A DNA stretch of 35,938 nucleotides from positions 1 to 35,938 of the forward strand of contig JAHISQ010000189.1 in NCBI GenBank assembly GCA_018818125.1, given 5' to 3'. Shown in pieces: positions 16,561 through 24,612 of this stretch (within the stretch, counting starts at the first letter, position 1; the number at the start of each line of letters is the position of its first letter). Both the position numbers and the translations under genes were made by a program. The notes beneath the pieces were generated by a model. That model was not told where the DNA came from, ran no database searches, and worked only from the letters and a program-made list of their open reading frames with translations. This DNA is from Candidatus Rifleibacteriota bacterium. Lineage in GTDB: Bacteria; Muiribacteriota; Ozemobacteria; Ozemobacterales; Ozemobacteraceae.

Positions 16561-19531
16561 CGCCAGTTCTCCGAATCAAAACAAAGGTTATATCATCGTC
16601 CTGCGTCACACGCCACTTTTCGTAACCTGCAAACAGGTTGTCATAAAATGTTGCCAGATCTGCGCAGAACGATTCTTTTATCAGCTCGATAAAACCAGGC
16701 AAACCAAGCACTTTGTCGGCTGAGTTTACGCTCTCAAGAATTCCGTCGGTATAGAGAATTAATGTTGAGCCCTGTGCGAGTTCAATCGCATCTGAATGGA
16801 ATTTTCTATTTTTCTCAAAACCGAGTGGAAGCGACCGACAATTAACAACTGTGACTTCTCTGCCATCTGAGGAAATGACGAGGGGCGGCCAGTGTCCGGC
16901 ATTAACCAGTTCGCAATTATTTTCTGATGGCGAGAAAGTAATGATCTGGCCTGTAAGCAGTGTATTAATTTCGGACTTTCGCAGATTTAAAAAAGTGGTA
17001 TTTAAACTTTCCATTATCTGTTCACTGGCAACACCATCATTTTGAGCAAGCAGCAACACAGACTTTGTCATAGCCATCATCAACGCAGCCTGCACACCAT
17101 GCCCGCTTACGTCTGCGATCATTGCAACAAAGCGCCCCTCTTGATTGACAAAAAAGTCAAAGTAATCACCGCCCAGCTTGGTCATTGACCTGGTTTTTGC
17201 ATAGATCTCGAAACCTGCTATTGTCGGAGCACTTTCTGGCAATAGCGATTCCTGCACAGTCTGTGCAATTGCCATTTCCTGAAGGTTTTCCATGGTTTCA
17301 TTAATTGAAGCTCCAAGATTGCCAAGCTCATTAGCTGTTTTAAGTGCAACTCGATAAGCGTAATCGCCGGATCTTACTTTTTCGACACCAATAATCAGCT
17401 GATTAACCGGATTGAGGATCTGATAATTCAAAAGATTATACAGAGCTAATGTAAAAAACAAAGCAGTCAGCAGTAAGCCAGCAAGGGCTATTTTATGCTG
17501 TTCAACCTCACTCATTATTGAATCAAAATCCAGCAGAACCGCTGTAACAGTGCCAGCAAGGTTATTCCCTCTAACACCAGCTATAAGATATTTTTTACCA
17601 GAGCCAGTTACGTATTTTTCAAGCTGCAGACCTCGCAGATCTACACGTTTGAAATAGTCCTGCAGATCAACCCAGAAACTGTTAGCTGGAACTGCGTAAT
17701 TGCCCTCGACGAAAAACACAACCGGTGTAAGCTGCTTGTCTGTCGCAATACTCTTCGCAAAATTTCTGAAAAACTCACGTTGCAGCTCTGTAACATCCCA
17801 GAACATTTGAACAATGTATTCATAACGGCCTGTAGCTGGGTTCGGCACGACCTGCTGATAATAATAAACAGTTTTTTCAGCAATATTGAAAACTCTGATT
17901 GCTCTGTTCGATTTAGAAAAGGCCAGTATCGTTGCTTCGGTTACAACCGTAATCGGCTTGATTTGAGCACTCTCCCGGTCATTGAGAAAATCCAGCAGAT
18001 CAACTGCAGTGGCCTTAAGAAGAGTCTGATCCGCAATCTGATCAGAGAAACTTCGCGGGAAAAGGTTATTCCCCTTCTCATCCATCATCATTACTGATTG
18101 TGGAGAAAACTTCTGCTTAATTTGAGTCGCAAAATGAGCAAGATTCCTTGGAGTTAAATCATGTGAACTGGTTGCCAAAAAGAACGAATCAGTGAATTTA
18201 CTCAATGCCTCAGCCCTTTCCAGCAAAAAAATGCTGAACTGGCAATCCATTTTTGTAAGCAGCTGAACAAGTTCTATACCTCGACTACTTTCGCCCCCTT
18301 TTTCTTTCTGCGCAAGATGTTCGAAGCCGACTGTTGAAAAAATCATCAATGGAATAGCAACCGTGTAAACAAATATTGCAAAAAGCTTCCAGCGGATTGA
18401 GCTGAACGGATTCTGGTGAACGAGCAAATAACATTTCAAAACAAAAAAACTGATAAAAACAGTAGCCAGCAAACGAAACATAAGATTCCGATTTTGCGCT
18501 TTAGCATCGGTAAATCTGCTTTCATCAATGACTGCCACAACCCACCAGTCAGATGCAAGCTTCTGAAAAACATAAAAGTTTTTGCCAGACTTGAGCTGCT
18601 CTGGTGGTGTTAAAGAGGTTGTCTTCTTAAGACTTATCGCCAGTTCTTTCTTTATATGCGGCGCTGCATCGGGAAACACTTGCAAGCTCTTTTCGTGTAT
18701 CAGAAAAAATTTGTGCGAACCTTGTGCTTCAGAACTTTTCCGACAAATAGATCGAGAAGGAATCATTGAGTTGACCAGTTCATATGGTATGTACACAAAC
18801 ACAGAAAACTCGCTTTGCGTCCAATACCAACCATAGGCGCGCTTGCCCTTTGCCTGCATCTGAAAACATTTTGCCGGATTGTTGGGCAAAAAAGCTTCTG
18901 CAATTTTAACGCTCGAAATAAAAGGACCAAGAAGCTGTCTGAACTTCCTGACCCGTTTTTTCATTTCATTGGAAAACAGCGGAGTTTGCGGGAAACTTGA
19001 AACTGTAATTTGCTGAAGTTCTTTAAGGTATGCATTGAATCTATTTTTTACAGTAACGTAGCTTTTGTCATCGGTGAGACCCTCCAGCAACATTCCATTT
19101 TGATCCCAGACGATAAATTCAAGTTCGTCAGGAAATGCTTTTTTTAAACGCCCTATGCGCTGCGTCAACTCTTTAGACAATGCCCCTGCGACAACTGGAC
19201 GTGCCAAAACTCTCTTGAAGAGTTGATGAAAATAGCTTGTCCCCTCAGACTGCACCCTGATCTGAGCAAGAGTTCTCTGAGCCTTAAGCAGCTCCAAATT
19301 TTCCTGTTCCTGCTGAATCATCGAAAAATAACGATTCACTGCCAGATTCATCAAAAAAATCGGAAAACAAAAAAAACATAGAATAACCAAAGTCCAGTAA
19401 ATCACTGGAAAAACGATTCTGCTGTTTTGTTTCATTTCCTGTCTCGCATAGGAAACCTTATCAGAATCACCGTCTTTTTGACAACTTAAGTATTTCACAC
19501 AGTTGCAACATACGTATTCGCGGGTAGACAC
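16550..19531 (-). CDS. Large membrane sensor phosphatase: HAMP plus SpoIIE/PP2C domain (paralogue)
   Basis: 993 residues from a GTG at 19531 with CAGG 5 bases upstream. An ATG 32 codons downstream (19435) is the alternative, but its AGGA is only one base away. The N-terminal tail before the first membrane helix (39-65) holds CCNC...C, a possible metal or redox site. Then come an extracytoplasmic segment, helices near 355-376 and 385-407, a second sensory segment, a helix near 690-712, HAMP, and a SpoIIE/PP2C domain with LGGDYFD (786-792), ADVSGHG (806-812), YTDG (928 region) and DDDIT (980 region). Architecture and PP2C core match the gene that overlaps its end, so the pair arose by an old tandem duplication. 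Probably co-translated and possibly acting together. Confidence 0.88.
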   Translation of the reverse strand: MSTREYVCCNCVKYLSCQKDGDSDKVSYARQEMKQNSRIVFPVIYWTLVILCFFCFPIFLMNLAVNRYFSMIQQEQENLELLKAQRTLAQIRVQSEGTSYFHQLFKRVLARPVVAGALSKELTQRIGRLKKAFPDELEFIVWDQNGMLLEGLTDDKSYVTVKNRFNAYLKELQQITVSSFPQTPLFSNEMKKRVRKFRQLLGPFISSVKIAEAFLPNNPAKCFQMQAKGKRAYGWYWTQSEFSVFVYIPYELVNSMIPSRSICRKSSEAQGSHKFFLIHEKSLQVFPDAAPHIKKELAISLKKTTSLTPPEQLKSGKNFYVFQKLASDWWVVAVIDESRFTDAKAQNRNLMFRLLATVFISFFVLKCYLLVHQNPFSSIRWKLFAIFVYTVAIPLMIFSTVGFEHLAQKEKGGESSRGIELVQLLTKMDCQFSIFLLERAEALSKFTDSFFLATSSHDLTPRNLAHFATQIKQKFSPQSVMMMDEKGNNLFPRSFSDQIADQTLLKATAVDLLDFLNDRESAQIKPITVVTEATILAFSKSNRAIRVFNIAEKTVYYYQQVVPNPATGRYEYIVQMFWDVTELQREFFRNFAKSIATDKQLTPVVFFVEGNYAVPANSFWVDLQDYFKRVDLRGLQLEKYVTGSGKKYLIAGVRGNNLAGTVTAVLLDFDSIMSEVEQHKIALAGLLLTALFFTLALYNLLNYQILNPVNQLIIGVEKVRSGDYAYRVALKTANELGNLGASINETMENLQEMAIAQTVQESLLPESAPTIAGFEIYAKTRSMTKLGGDYFDFFVNQEGRFVAMIADVSGHGVQAALMMAMTKSVLLLAQNDGVASEQIMESLNTTFLNLRKSEINTLLTGQIITFSPSENNCELVNAGHWPPLVISSDGREVTVVNCRSLPLGFEKNRKFHSDAIELAQGSTLILYTDGILESVNSADKVLGLPGFIELIKESFCADLATFYDNLFAGYEKWRVTQDDDITFVLIRRTGDEN

Positions 19532-19546
19532 AAAAACCTGGCCGGT

Positions 19547-19575
19547 TTGACACTTTTCCTGCTTGAGGGTACACT
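19547..19575 (+). promoter_or_regulatory. Promoter for the exported peptidase gene
   Basis: Consensus TTGACA at 19547-19552, a 17-base spacer and TACACT at 19570-19575; expected start near 19582, with GGAGG at 19596-19600 and the ATG at 19608. Confidence 0.5.
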
Positions 19576-19576
19576 C

Positions 19577-19604
19577 ATAATATAGCCATGATCGCGGAGG
19601 TAAA
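19577..19604 (-). promoter_or_regulatory. Candidate divergent promoter for the phosphatase pair
   Basis: On the minus strand TTTACC (19599-19604), 16-base spacer, TATTAT (19577-19582). It overlaps the plus-strand promoter region and the ribosome binding site of the peptidase gene, so the two genes would share 76 bases of control DNA and could compete for polymerase. Confidence 0.4.
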
Positions 19605-19607
19605 CCG

Positions 19608-20840
19608 ATGTTTCAAAAAAATAGTCAGCTGCTCTGGCAACTGTGTTTTGTACTGTTTATAATGTTCAACTTCACAGTCAGCAGCATCGCAGCAGAGACT
19701 GACCTCGTCGGATTTTCCGAGGATCGCATTAAAGAGATAGAAGAGGCTGTAATGCCTGTTCTTAAAGGCCAACCAGTCACCGATCTGCCCGAAGAAGACC
19801 GACAGCTGCTGTTTCTGGCGGAAATGCTGTTTGCTGACTCTTATGAGCTTTTTCTGCGGCACGGCGAATATCTGGCTGACGTAAAGCACGATTATACCCA
19901 GGCAATTCCGCGATTAAAACGCGCCTTCGAGCTTAATCCAGAAGAGGTGACCATTCTGGAAAAGCTGGCTGAGTGCCACCAGGTTCTTAAACAGGCTGCT
20001 GACGAAGTCTCATGCTGGGAAACTCTGCGCGAGCTGCTTGACGAGGACGAATCAGCAGAAAAACACGACCTGCGCAAACGCGTCATGGTAAATCTTGAGC
20101 GCATGGCCCGCGAAAACGCGATGATGATGAGGGCAGGCCGAAGATTTATCGTATACACACCCGTAGACAGCGGCTATGCTTACGTGACCAATGAACTCAC
20201 CGATGAGCGCCTCGAAGAAGTTTATCTTCAGGTTACTGGCGATCTTTCATGTGTGCCTGCTTTTCGCACGTCAATTCTGGCGCTCGACCCGATCAAATTT
20301 GAAGAAGTCAGTCCGGTCTCATGGGCTGGCGGTTTTGCTCAGGGCGGCAAGTCGATGACAGTTAAGGCAGAAAGCTTTCCACGCTCAGAACCTGGCACCA
20401 GACTTCCTGCACGCAAGATGCTTTTGCATGAATTCACCCATAACATCATACACATACTGGGCAACGGCACCTGCCCGACCTGGCTAAATGAAGGCCTGGC
20501 GGTGTTTTCTGAGAAGAAAGATGACGGCTTCACTGAATTCAAGCCTTATGCTCCGGCTCCATCAGACATTATGACCATCGCCGAGCTCGACCAGGAATTC
20601 ATCGACATCAAAGCACTTTGCGGAGGTTCGCTCGAAAGAGTTTATAAAGCCTATCAGCTGGCCGGGCTGTATGCTCGCTTTATCATTCAGAACAGCACCA
20701 TGGCTGCGCCCAGGCAGATAATCAATTGCCTCAAAGCCGGCATGTCAATCGACGAAGCACTAAAAACCGCGATTGATCTCGATACAAATCAGTTCGAAAA
20801 TGACTTTAAGTCCTGGGTCGCCGAGCTCGCAAAAAATTAG
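19608..20840 (+). CDS. Exported gluzincin metallopeptidase (peptidase MA-like) with TPR-like segment
   Basis: 410 residues; GGAGG 7 bases before the ATG. Signal peptide at 1-29 (hydrophobic stretch ending VSSIAAE). Residues about 85-145 form TPR-like helices (YTQAIPRLKRAFELNPEEVTI). The catalytic motif HEFTH (274-278) is followed 16 residues later by NEGLA (Glu295), the gluzincin pattern of the peptidase MA superfamily: two His and one Glu bind zinc, Glu275 acts as base. Expected in the periplasm or outside the cell. It is transcribed away from the phosphatase pair across a short shared promoter region, but no functional link is visible. Substrate unknown. Confidence 0.85.
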   Translation: MFQKNSQLLWQLCFVLFIMFNFTVSSIAAETDLVGFSEDRIKEIEEAVMPVLKGQPVTDLPEEDRQLLFLAEMLFADSYELFLRHGEYLADVKHDYTQAIPRLKRAFELNPEEVTILEKLAECHQVLKQAADEVSCWETLRELLDEDESAEKHDLRKRVMVNLERMARENAMMMRAGRRFIVYTPVDSGYAYVTNELTDERLEEVYLQVTGDLSCVPAFRTSILALDPIKFEEVSPVSWAGGFAQGGKSMTVKAESFPRSEPGTRLPARKMLLHEFTHNIIHILGNGTCPTWLNEGLAVFSEKKDDGFTEFKPYAPAPSDIMTIAELDQEFIDIKALCGGSLERVYKAYQLAGLYARFIIQNSTMAAPRQIINCLKAGMSIDEALKTAIDLDTNQFENDFKSWVAELAKN

Positions 20841-21203
20841 CGATAAACCTCAGGAAAATGCTGTTTTCTGCCTCAAACAGATGTTTGACTTACTGGCATC
20901 CCCAGTAATTTCTGGAATGACCGGAAAAAAAAAGACCGGGAGTTATCCCGGGCTGAAAAATAAGGAGGCAAACAAATCCATAAACCCCTTCGGGCATAAA
21001 TGATGCTTTGTTTAGCTTAATTTTTCTGACAAAAACAGCCAAACACAGACAATGGCCAACACTAAAAGCCCTATTTCAGCGCTGGTACGTACATACAAAC
21101 GAAAAATAGTTTAGCTTTCAGCATTTTTTTTTTGCAGGCGCACGTTTATGCCTTGGTCAGTTGCTCTCAAAAATATCAGGCACGCTGGAAACTCTTGATC
21201 AGA
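20841..21203. other. Gene-free stretch between convergent genes
   Basis: 363 bases without a supportable gene. It holds the minus-strand terminator at 20925-20951. A strong-looking AGGAGG at 20964-20969 has no start codon at a usable distance. A short CCCCTTCGGGG-like hairpin sits near 20985-20995. Nothing else recognised. Confidence 0.5.
20925..20951 (-). terminator. Rho-independent terminator for the minus-strand membrane protein gene
   Basis: Stem CCGGGA (20936-20941) and TCCCGG (20946-20951) with a 4-base loop; read on the minus strand it is followed by TCTTTTTTTTT (20925-20935). It lies about 250 bases past the stop of the gene at 21204, so the untranslated tail would be long. Confidence 0.5.
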
Positions 21204-21641
21204 TTAAACTGCCATGTAGTATCGAAGCAAAGCCATACTAAGAGCAAACAGAAAACCATAAAAAAAGTTATCCAGACGTATTGGCTCTTCACCGTTCTTG
21301 TCTCGCACACGACCAATCAGGCTCATCGCCATACCTGCGATAACAGGAGTCAGAAAGAGATAAACCAGACGACCATTGGCGGATTTTATAAACGAATTTG
21401 GAAAGAGAAACAAACTTGTTACGCCAAATATCATACCAAGCCCGGCATAATAAATCACGGAGCCAACCCAGCTGAAAGGCTCCAATGCTTCTGGATCTGG
21501 CGTGCCAGAAATACGTGCACATGCAACTTTGGCATCATATTTTTTCTGACGCGCCTTCTTGATCTTGTGCCCACTAATCTCTGCCGCACCTTCAAAAGCC
21601 AGACTTAGTATAATCTCAAGTAAAAAAAGCAATATTTCCAA
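21204..21641 (-). CDS. Small membrane protein, family not recognised
   Basis: About 145 residues from TTG at 21641, preceded by GGAG with 6-base spacing. The frame runs on to another TTG at 21680 (158 residues) without a binding site, and there is no ATG in the N-terminal half. A hydrophobic amphipathic helix at the start (LEILLFLLEIILSLAFEG) is followed by a basic stretch KIKKARQKK, then three membrane helices: around YYAGLGMIFGVTSLFLF, VYLFLTPVIAGMAMSLIG and NFFYGFLFALSMALL. The basic loop suggests a cytoplasmic N-terminal part. No enzyme motif seen. It follows the terminator of the upstream gene, so it must have its own promoter, which I could not place. Confidence 0.65.
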   Translation of the reverse strand: MEILLFLLEIILSLAFEGAAEISGHKIKKARQKKYDAKVACARISGTPDPEALEPFSWVGSVIYYAGLGMIFGVTSLFLFPNSFIKSANGRLVYLFLTPVIAGMAMSLIGRVRDKNGEEPIRLDNFFYGFLFALSMALLRYYMAV

Positions 21642-21685
21642 GCAACTCTCCAACTGACTCTTAACAATATCATTAATCAATGTTT

Positions 21686-21735
21686 GAAACGCGAAGAAAG
21701 GCGCATCAAAAGCGATGCGCCTTTCTTAATGTTTC
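21686..21735 (-). terminator. Rho-independent terminator of the exported-protein gene
   Basis: 14-base perfect stem AAGAAAGGCGCATC (21694-21707) and complement (21714-21727), 6-base loop, extended by an outer GAAAC/GTTTC pair (21686-21690, 21731-21735). It begins 10 bases past the stop at 21745. Confidence 0.85.
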
Positions 21736-21744
21736 AGAGCAGGT

Positions 21745-22446
21745 TTACTTAAAGTAGCTGTTAGAAATGGAAGTTTTAGTAAAAGTATCAAGCATCGGGA
21801 GCAACTCGTCATAAGCAGCTTTGCGCTGATCTTCGCCAATATCCATAAGCACATCAGCCACCACGCCACGAACAAAGCGGGTGCTGGTCATTTCTTTAAA
21901 GGCAGCTTCGCCAACCAATTTCTTAATGTAACCCAGTTTGTCTTTGGCAACCATTTTCTGGTAATCAGTATTAGAAACAAGGTGAGCGGCGAGCATACCT
22001 TCATGCAAAGCTCCAACTGATGGCCAACAGGTCTTTTTGGCATCAAGCAATGTTTGTATATGTTTCATCATGCCGACAAGATCGCCTTTCTGTCCTTCTG
22101 GGGTTGTTGCCAGATAATTCACGATAAGATGGACTTCAAGTTCATAGGTCTGCGGCAACTTATTGAACTGATTGCGCAATTTTGCATAAGCGTCAAGCCG
22201 TGCAGGCGCCTCTTTTTCGCTTTTAATGCAATCATTGAAAAGCCGGACCATCAGATCACCGCTGAGATCTGAAGACTTCAATTCCTTGCTTTCCAGTTGC
22301 TTGTTCAGTAATTCCAGGCGCTGTTCAGAGCCGGCGTTAGCAAAAGCGTCCCCCGCAACAAGCTCGGTGTAGGTTTTTGGAGCACCGCAGACAATTGCAG
22401 CGGCCATAACAAAACAACAAAGAACAAACAACGAAATTCTTCTCAT
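21745..22446 (-). CDS. Exported protein of unknown function
   Basis: 233 residues. The start is the ATG at 22446, after TGGAGG with 6-base spacing; the frame is open to 22497 but those 17 residues precede a complete signal peptide (MRRISLFVLCCFVMAAAIVCGA). The mature part is mostly helical (LEVHLIVNYLA, KLGYIKKLVGEAAFKEM, RKAAYDELLPMLDTF) and charged, reminiscent of TPR/HEAT-like scaffolds but without a clear repeat. No catalytic motif seen. Single gene with its own strong terminator. Confidence 0.75.
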   Translation of the reverse strand: MRRISLFVLCCFVMAAAIVCGAPKTYTELVAGDAFANAGSEQRLELLNKQLESKELKSSDLSGDLMVRLFNDCIKSEKEAPARLDAYAKLRNQFNKLPQTYELEVHLIVNYLATTPEGQKGDLVGMMKHIQTLLDAKKTCWPSVGALHEGMLAAHLVSNTDYQKMVAKDKLGYIKKLVGEAAFKEMTSTRFVRGVVADVLMDIGEDQRKAAYDELLPMLDTFTKTSISNSYFK

Positions 22447-22636
22447 GTGAATCCTCCAGATAATTTTGACTGTGGCAAAGGCTAGCACAGAACCCACGGC
22501 GTTAACAACTAGATTTTAAGCTCACGCAAACCCGAATGTCTCACCAGTAGCAGGTAGCTTTTCTAAATGCTCATTAAACAATGGATCTATTCATAGCATT
22601 GCAAATATTTTTGAATGTTTTGGAAGTTGCAGCATA

Positions 22637-22663
22637 TGCTGGCAAAATATTGCATTGCCAGCA
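22637..22663. repeat. Inverted repeat over the -35 of the C39-like peptidase promoter
   Basis: Perfect 9-base inverted repeat TGCTGGCAA (22637-22645) and TTGCCAGCA (22655-22663), 9-base gap, centred just upstream of and overlapping the -35 hexamer at 22650-22655. The geometry is that of an operator for a dimeric regulator. Confidence 0.5.
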
Positions 22664-22678
22664 TTTCTGGCGTATTCT
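22650..22678 (+). promoter_or_regulatory. Promoter of the membrane C39-like peptidase gene
   Basis: TTGCAT (22650-22655), 17-base spacer, TATTCT (22673-22678); expected start near 22685. This supports the TTG start at 22717 and excludes the longer frame beginning at 22615. Confidence 0.5.
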
Positions 22679-22716
22679 GTGCCAGAGTTCAGGACTGTAA
22701 CAAACGGAGAAAATTA

Positions 22717-23598
22717 TTGCCGGTTGAATTTGTCGTTAAAACTGCGTTAAGCCTTGTCGCAACCATTTTTGTGGTCCGCTGGAGCTGGCAACAGTCGCAA
22801 GCGGCAAATTCAATGACAGCCAGCGCCATGCATCGGCTTAGAACGCCGATTTTTCTTGCTGCTGCGTTCTTTGTCTGCAGTCTACTGCTCTCTCGAACCG
22901 GCATGCTTGGCATTATCCTTGAATTTGATCCGTCACTGCCGTTCTGGTTCGTATTATTATCCTGCAAATTGCTGTTTCTCGCATTTATAGTTAAACGCGT
23001 GTTCAGACACGCAAACCCTGAGCTAAAAGGAGTGCGGAACCTGCTCATCGCCGCTATTTTCATAGGTGCAACCGCTGTAGAAACAGTGGTTATCCTGCCG
23101 GCAGCACTGTTTGTCGGACCATCAACAATCGATAAAAATGGCGTAACTTTGCAAACACTTCAGGTAACCTGCATTCCATCTGCTCTTTCGACGATCTGTC
23201 GGCTATATGGTGATCCCATAAACGAATACGAAGCTACCCGACGCGTAAAAACTCTGCTGCCGGGCTCACTGGTCAGCCACTCGATCACTGGCTGCCACGC
23301 GCTTGGCTTTGCTGAAGCAGCCTACACTAAATTGTCGCTCGAAGAAGTTCTCTTAGAAAATCTGCCGTTTATAATTACGGTGTCTGCAGGCGTAACCAAC
23401 ATTGAACATGCCATTGGCGTTATTGGCTGGCGCGAAGGCAAGATTTACCTTGCCGACCCGCTGCGCGGTCTGGTCATTACCAACAGGGATCAGCTTGAGA
23501 AAATACGCGAGGATGTCATCAGACTCGGGCCACGCAAAGGCACCGGGCAGCAGGCATTCCTCAATCAGTTCACGCCAGAGCTTCTTGCTAACCTCTGA
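22717..23598 (+). CDS. Membrane-anchored C39-like (papain-fold) cysteine peptidase
   Basis: 293 residues from TTG at 22717, with GGAG (22706-22709) 7 bases upstream. Four membrane helices fill the first 135 residues (about 6-20, 43-58, 74-91, 108-133). The C-terminal half resembles peptidase C39: QVTCIPSALSTICRLYG (Cys152 where the family has DCGPAAL...), EHAIGVIGW (His231) and LADPLRG (Asp247), in the Cys-His-Asp order and spacing of the bacteriocin leader-cutting peptidases. There is no ABC ATPase or exporter domain, unlike LcnC/ComA-type transporters. If topology follows the four helices, the peptidase is on the same side as the N-terminus. The usual Gly after the catalytic Cys is Ile here, so activity is likely but not certain. 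Substrate unknown. Confidence 0.75.
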   Translation: MPVEFVVKTALSLVATIFVVRWSWQQSQAANSMTASAMHRLRTPIFLAAAFFVCSLLLSRTGMLGIILEFDPSLPFWFVLLSCKLLFLAFIVKRVFRHANPELKGVRNLLIAAIFIGATAVETVVILPAALFVGPSTIDKNGVTLQTLQVTCIPSALSTICRLYGDPINEYEATRRVKTLLPGSLVSHSITGCHALGFAEAAYTKLSLEEVLLENLPFIITVSAGVTNIEHAIGVIGWREGKIYLADPLRGLVITNRDQLEKIREDVIRLGPRKGTGQQAFLNQFTPELLANL

Positions 23599-23721
23599 AT
23601 TGCCATGAATTACAAACGAACAGAAACGATGAGGCTTGCATCCAGTGCTTTCCGGCGCTATAATTTTTCGTGATCCCGTCGACCCTCAAGGGCAGTTAAA
23701 GAAAATCCTGCCGCAGATTGC

Positions 23722-23736
23722 GTTAACACCGTTAAC
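23722..23736. repeat. Paired GTTAAC words upstream of proC
   Basis: Two GTTAAC palindromes at 23722-23727 and 23731-23736, 9 bases apart start to start, about 55 bases before proC. This could be an operator; a TACAAT -10-like word follows at 23760-23765 without a good -35. Confidence 0.3.
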
Positions 23737-23789
23737 CATGCAGACAGCTGATATTTTTCTACAATTTTAAAGAGGTTATAAACAAAATT

Positions 23790-24590
23790 ATGAATAAAAA
23801 AATCGCAATCATTGGTGGTGGAAACTTAGGCTCAGCAATTGCGCGCGGTTTAATTTACACAAAAGCGACTTCGCCTGAGCTGATTCACGTCACTCGCCGC
23901 CGCGTCGAAATGCTTTCCTCTCTCGCTGAAATGGGCGTTGTCGTGGGCAACGACAATGCCGCAGCGGTAAAAGACGCTAAAATCGTGCTTTTTGCAGTAA
24001 AGCCATACCAGATTGCCGAAGTCTGCGAAGAATTAAAAGCGCACTTCGCTGAAGATGCCATTCTGATTTCTCTGGCCACCGGGATTGAGAACAAAAAGCT
24101 TGTGCAGATGACCGACAGTAAGCATGCAATATGCAGAGCTATGCCCAACACCGCCGTAGCTATTGGTGAATCAATGACCTGCCTTTCAGGAATCAACATG
24201 ACTCCTGAACAGGAAAAAGAGATTGAACAGTTTTTTGCAAAACTGGGCAACGTTTTGTTTATTCCAGAAGAATTGATGGCTGGAGCTACTGTTCTGGCAG
24301 CCTGCGGCATTGCCTTTGCCCTGCGCTTTATTAGAGCGGCGACGCAGGGTGGCATAGAAATTGGTTTCAGCTCTGATTTCGCGTTGAAGATTGCCTCGCA
24401 AACGGTTAAGGGTGCGGCTCAGCTGATCATTGAAGGTGGCACTCACCCTGAATCCGAAATTGATAAAGTTACAACTCCACGTGGTATAACAATTTCCGGG
24501 CTCAACGAAATGGAGCATCAGGGCTTCAGCTCTTCGTTGATTAAAGGCCTGCTTACCTCATTCCAGAAAATTGAAAACCTGAGTAAATAA
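23790..24590 (+). CDS. proC: Pyrroline-5-carboxylate reductase
   Basis: 266 residues, full length. Last step of proline synthesis: reduces 1-pyrroline-5-carboxylate with NAD(P)H in the cytoplasm. N-terminal Rossmann motif IAIIGGGNLGSAIARG (residues 5-20), then VLFAVKPYQ, the conserved RAMPNTAVAIGES (near 120), LAACGIAFALRFI and the C-terminal substrate motif VTTPRGITISGLNEME. Binding site is poor: GAGG lies about 14 bases before the ATG. First of three genes that make proline from glutamate; proB starts 22 bases after the stop. Confidence 0.95.
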   Translation: MNKKIAIIGGGNLGSAIARGLIYTKATSPELIHVTRRRVEMLSSLAEMGVVVGNDNAAAVKDAKIVLFAVKPYQIAEVCEELKAHFAEDAILISLATGIENKKLVQMTDSKHAICRAMPNTAVAIGESMTCLSGINMTPEQEKEIEQFFAKLGNVLFIPEELMAGATVLAACGIAFALRFIRAATQGGIEIGFSSDFALKIASQTVKGAAQLIIEGGTHPESEIDKVTTPRGITISGLNEMEHQGFSSSLIKGLLTSFQKIENLSK

Positions 24591-24612
24591 CCAGAATTCG
24601 AGATGATTACCC

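Noticed and set aside
20964..21020. Small gene after the AGGAGG at 20964
   Set aside because: No start codon within 15 bases; the only ATG nearby gives a peptide of six residues.
22615..22716. N-terminal extension of the C39-like peptidase
   Set aside because: It starts upstream of the likely promoter and lacks a binding site; TTG at 22717 has GGAG.
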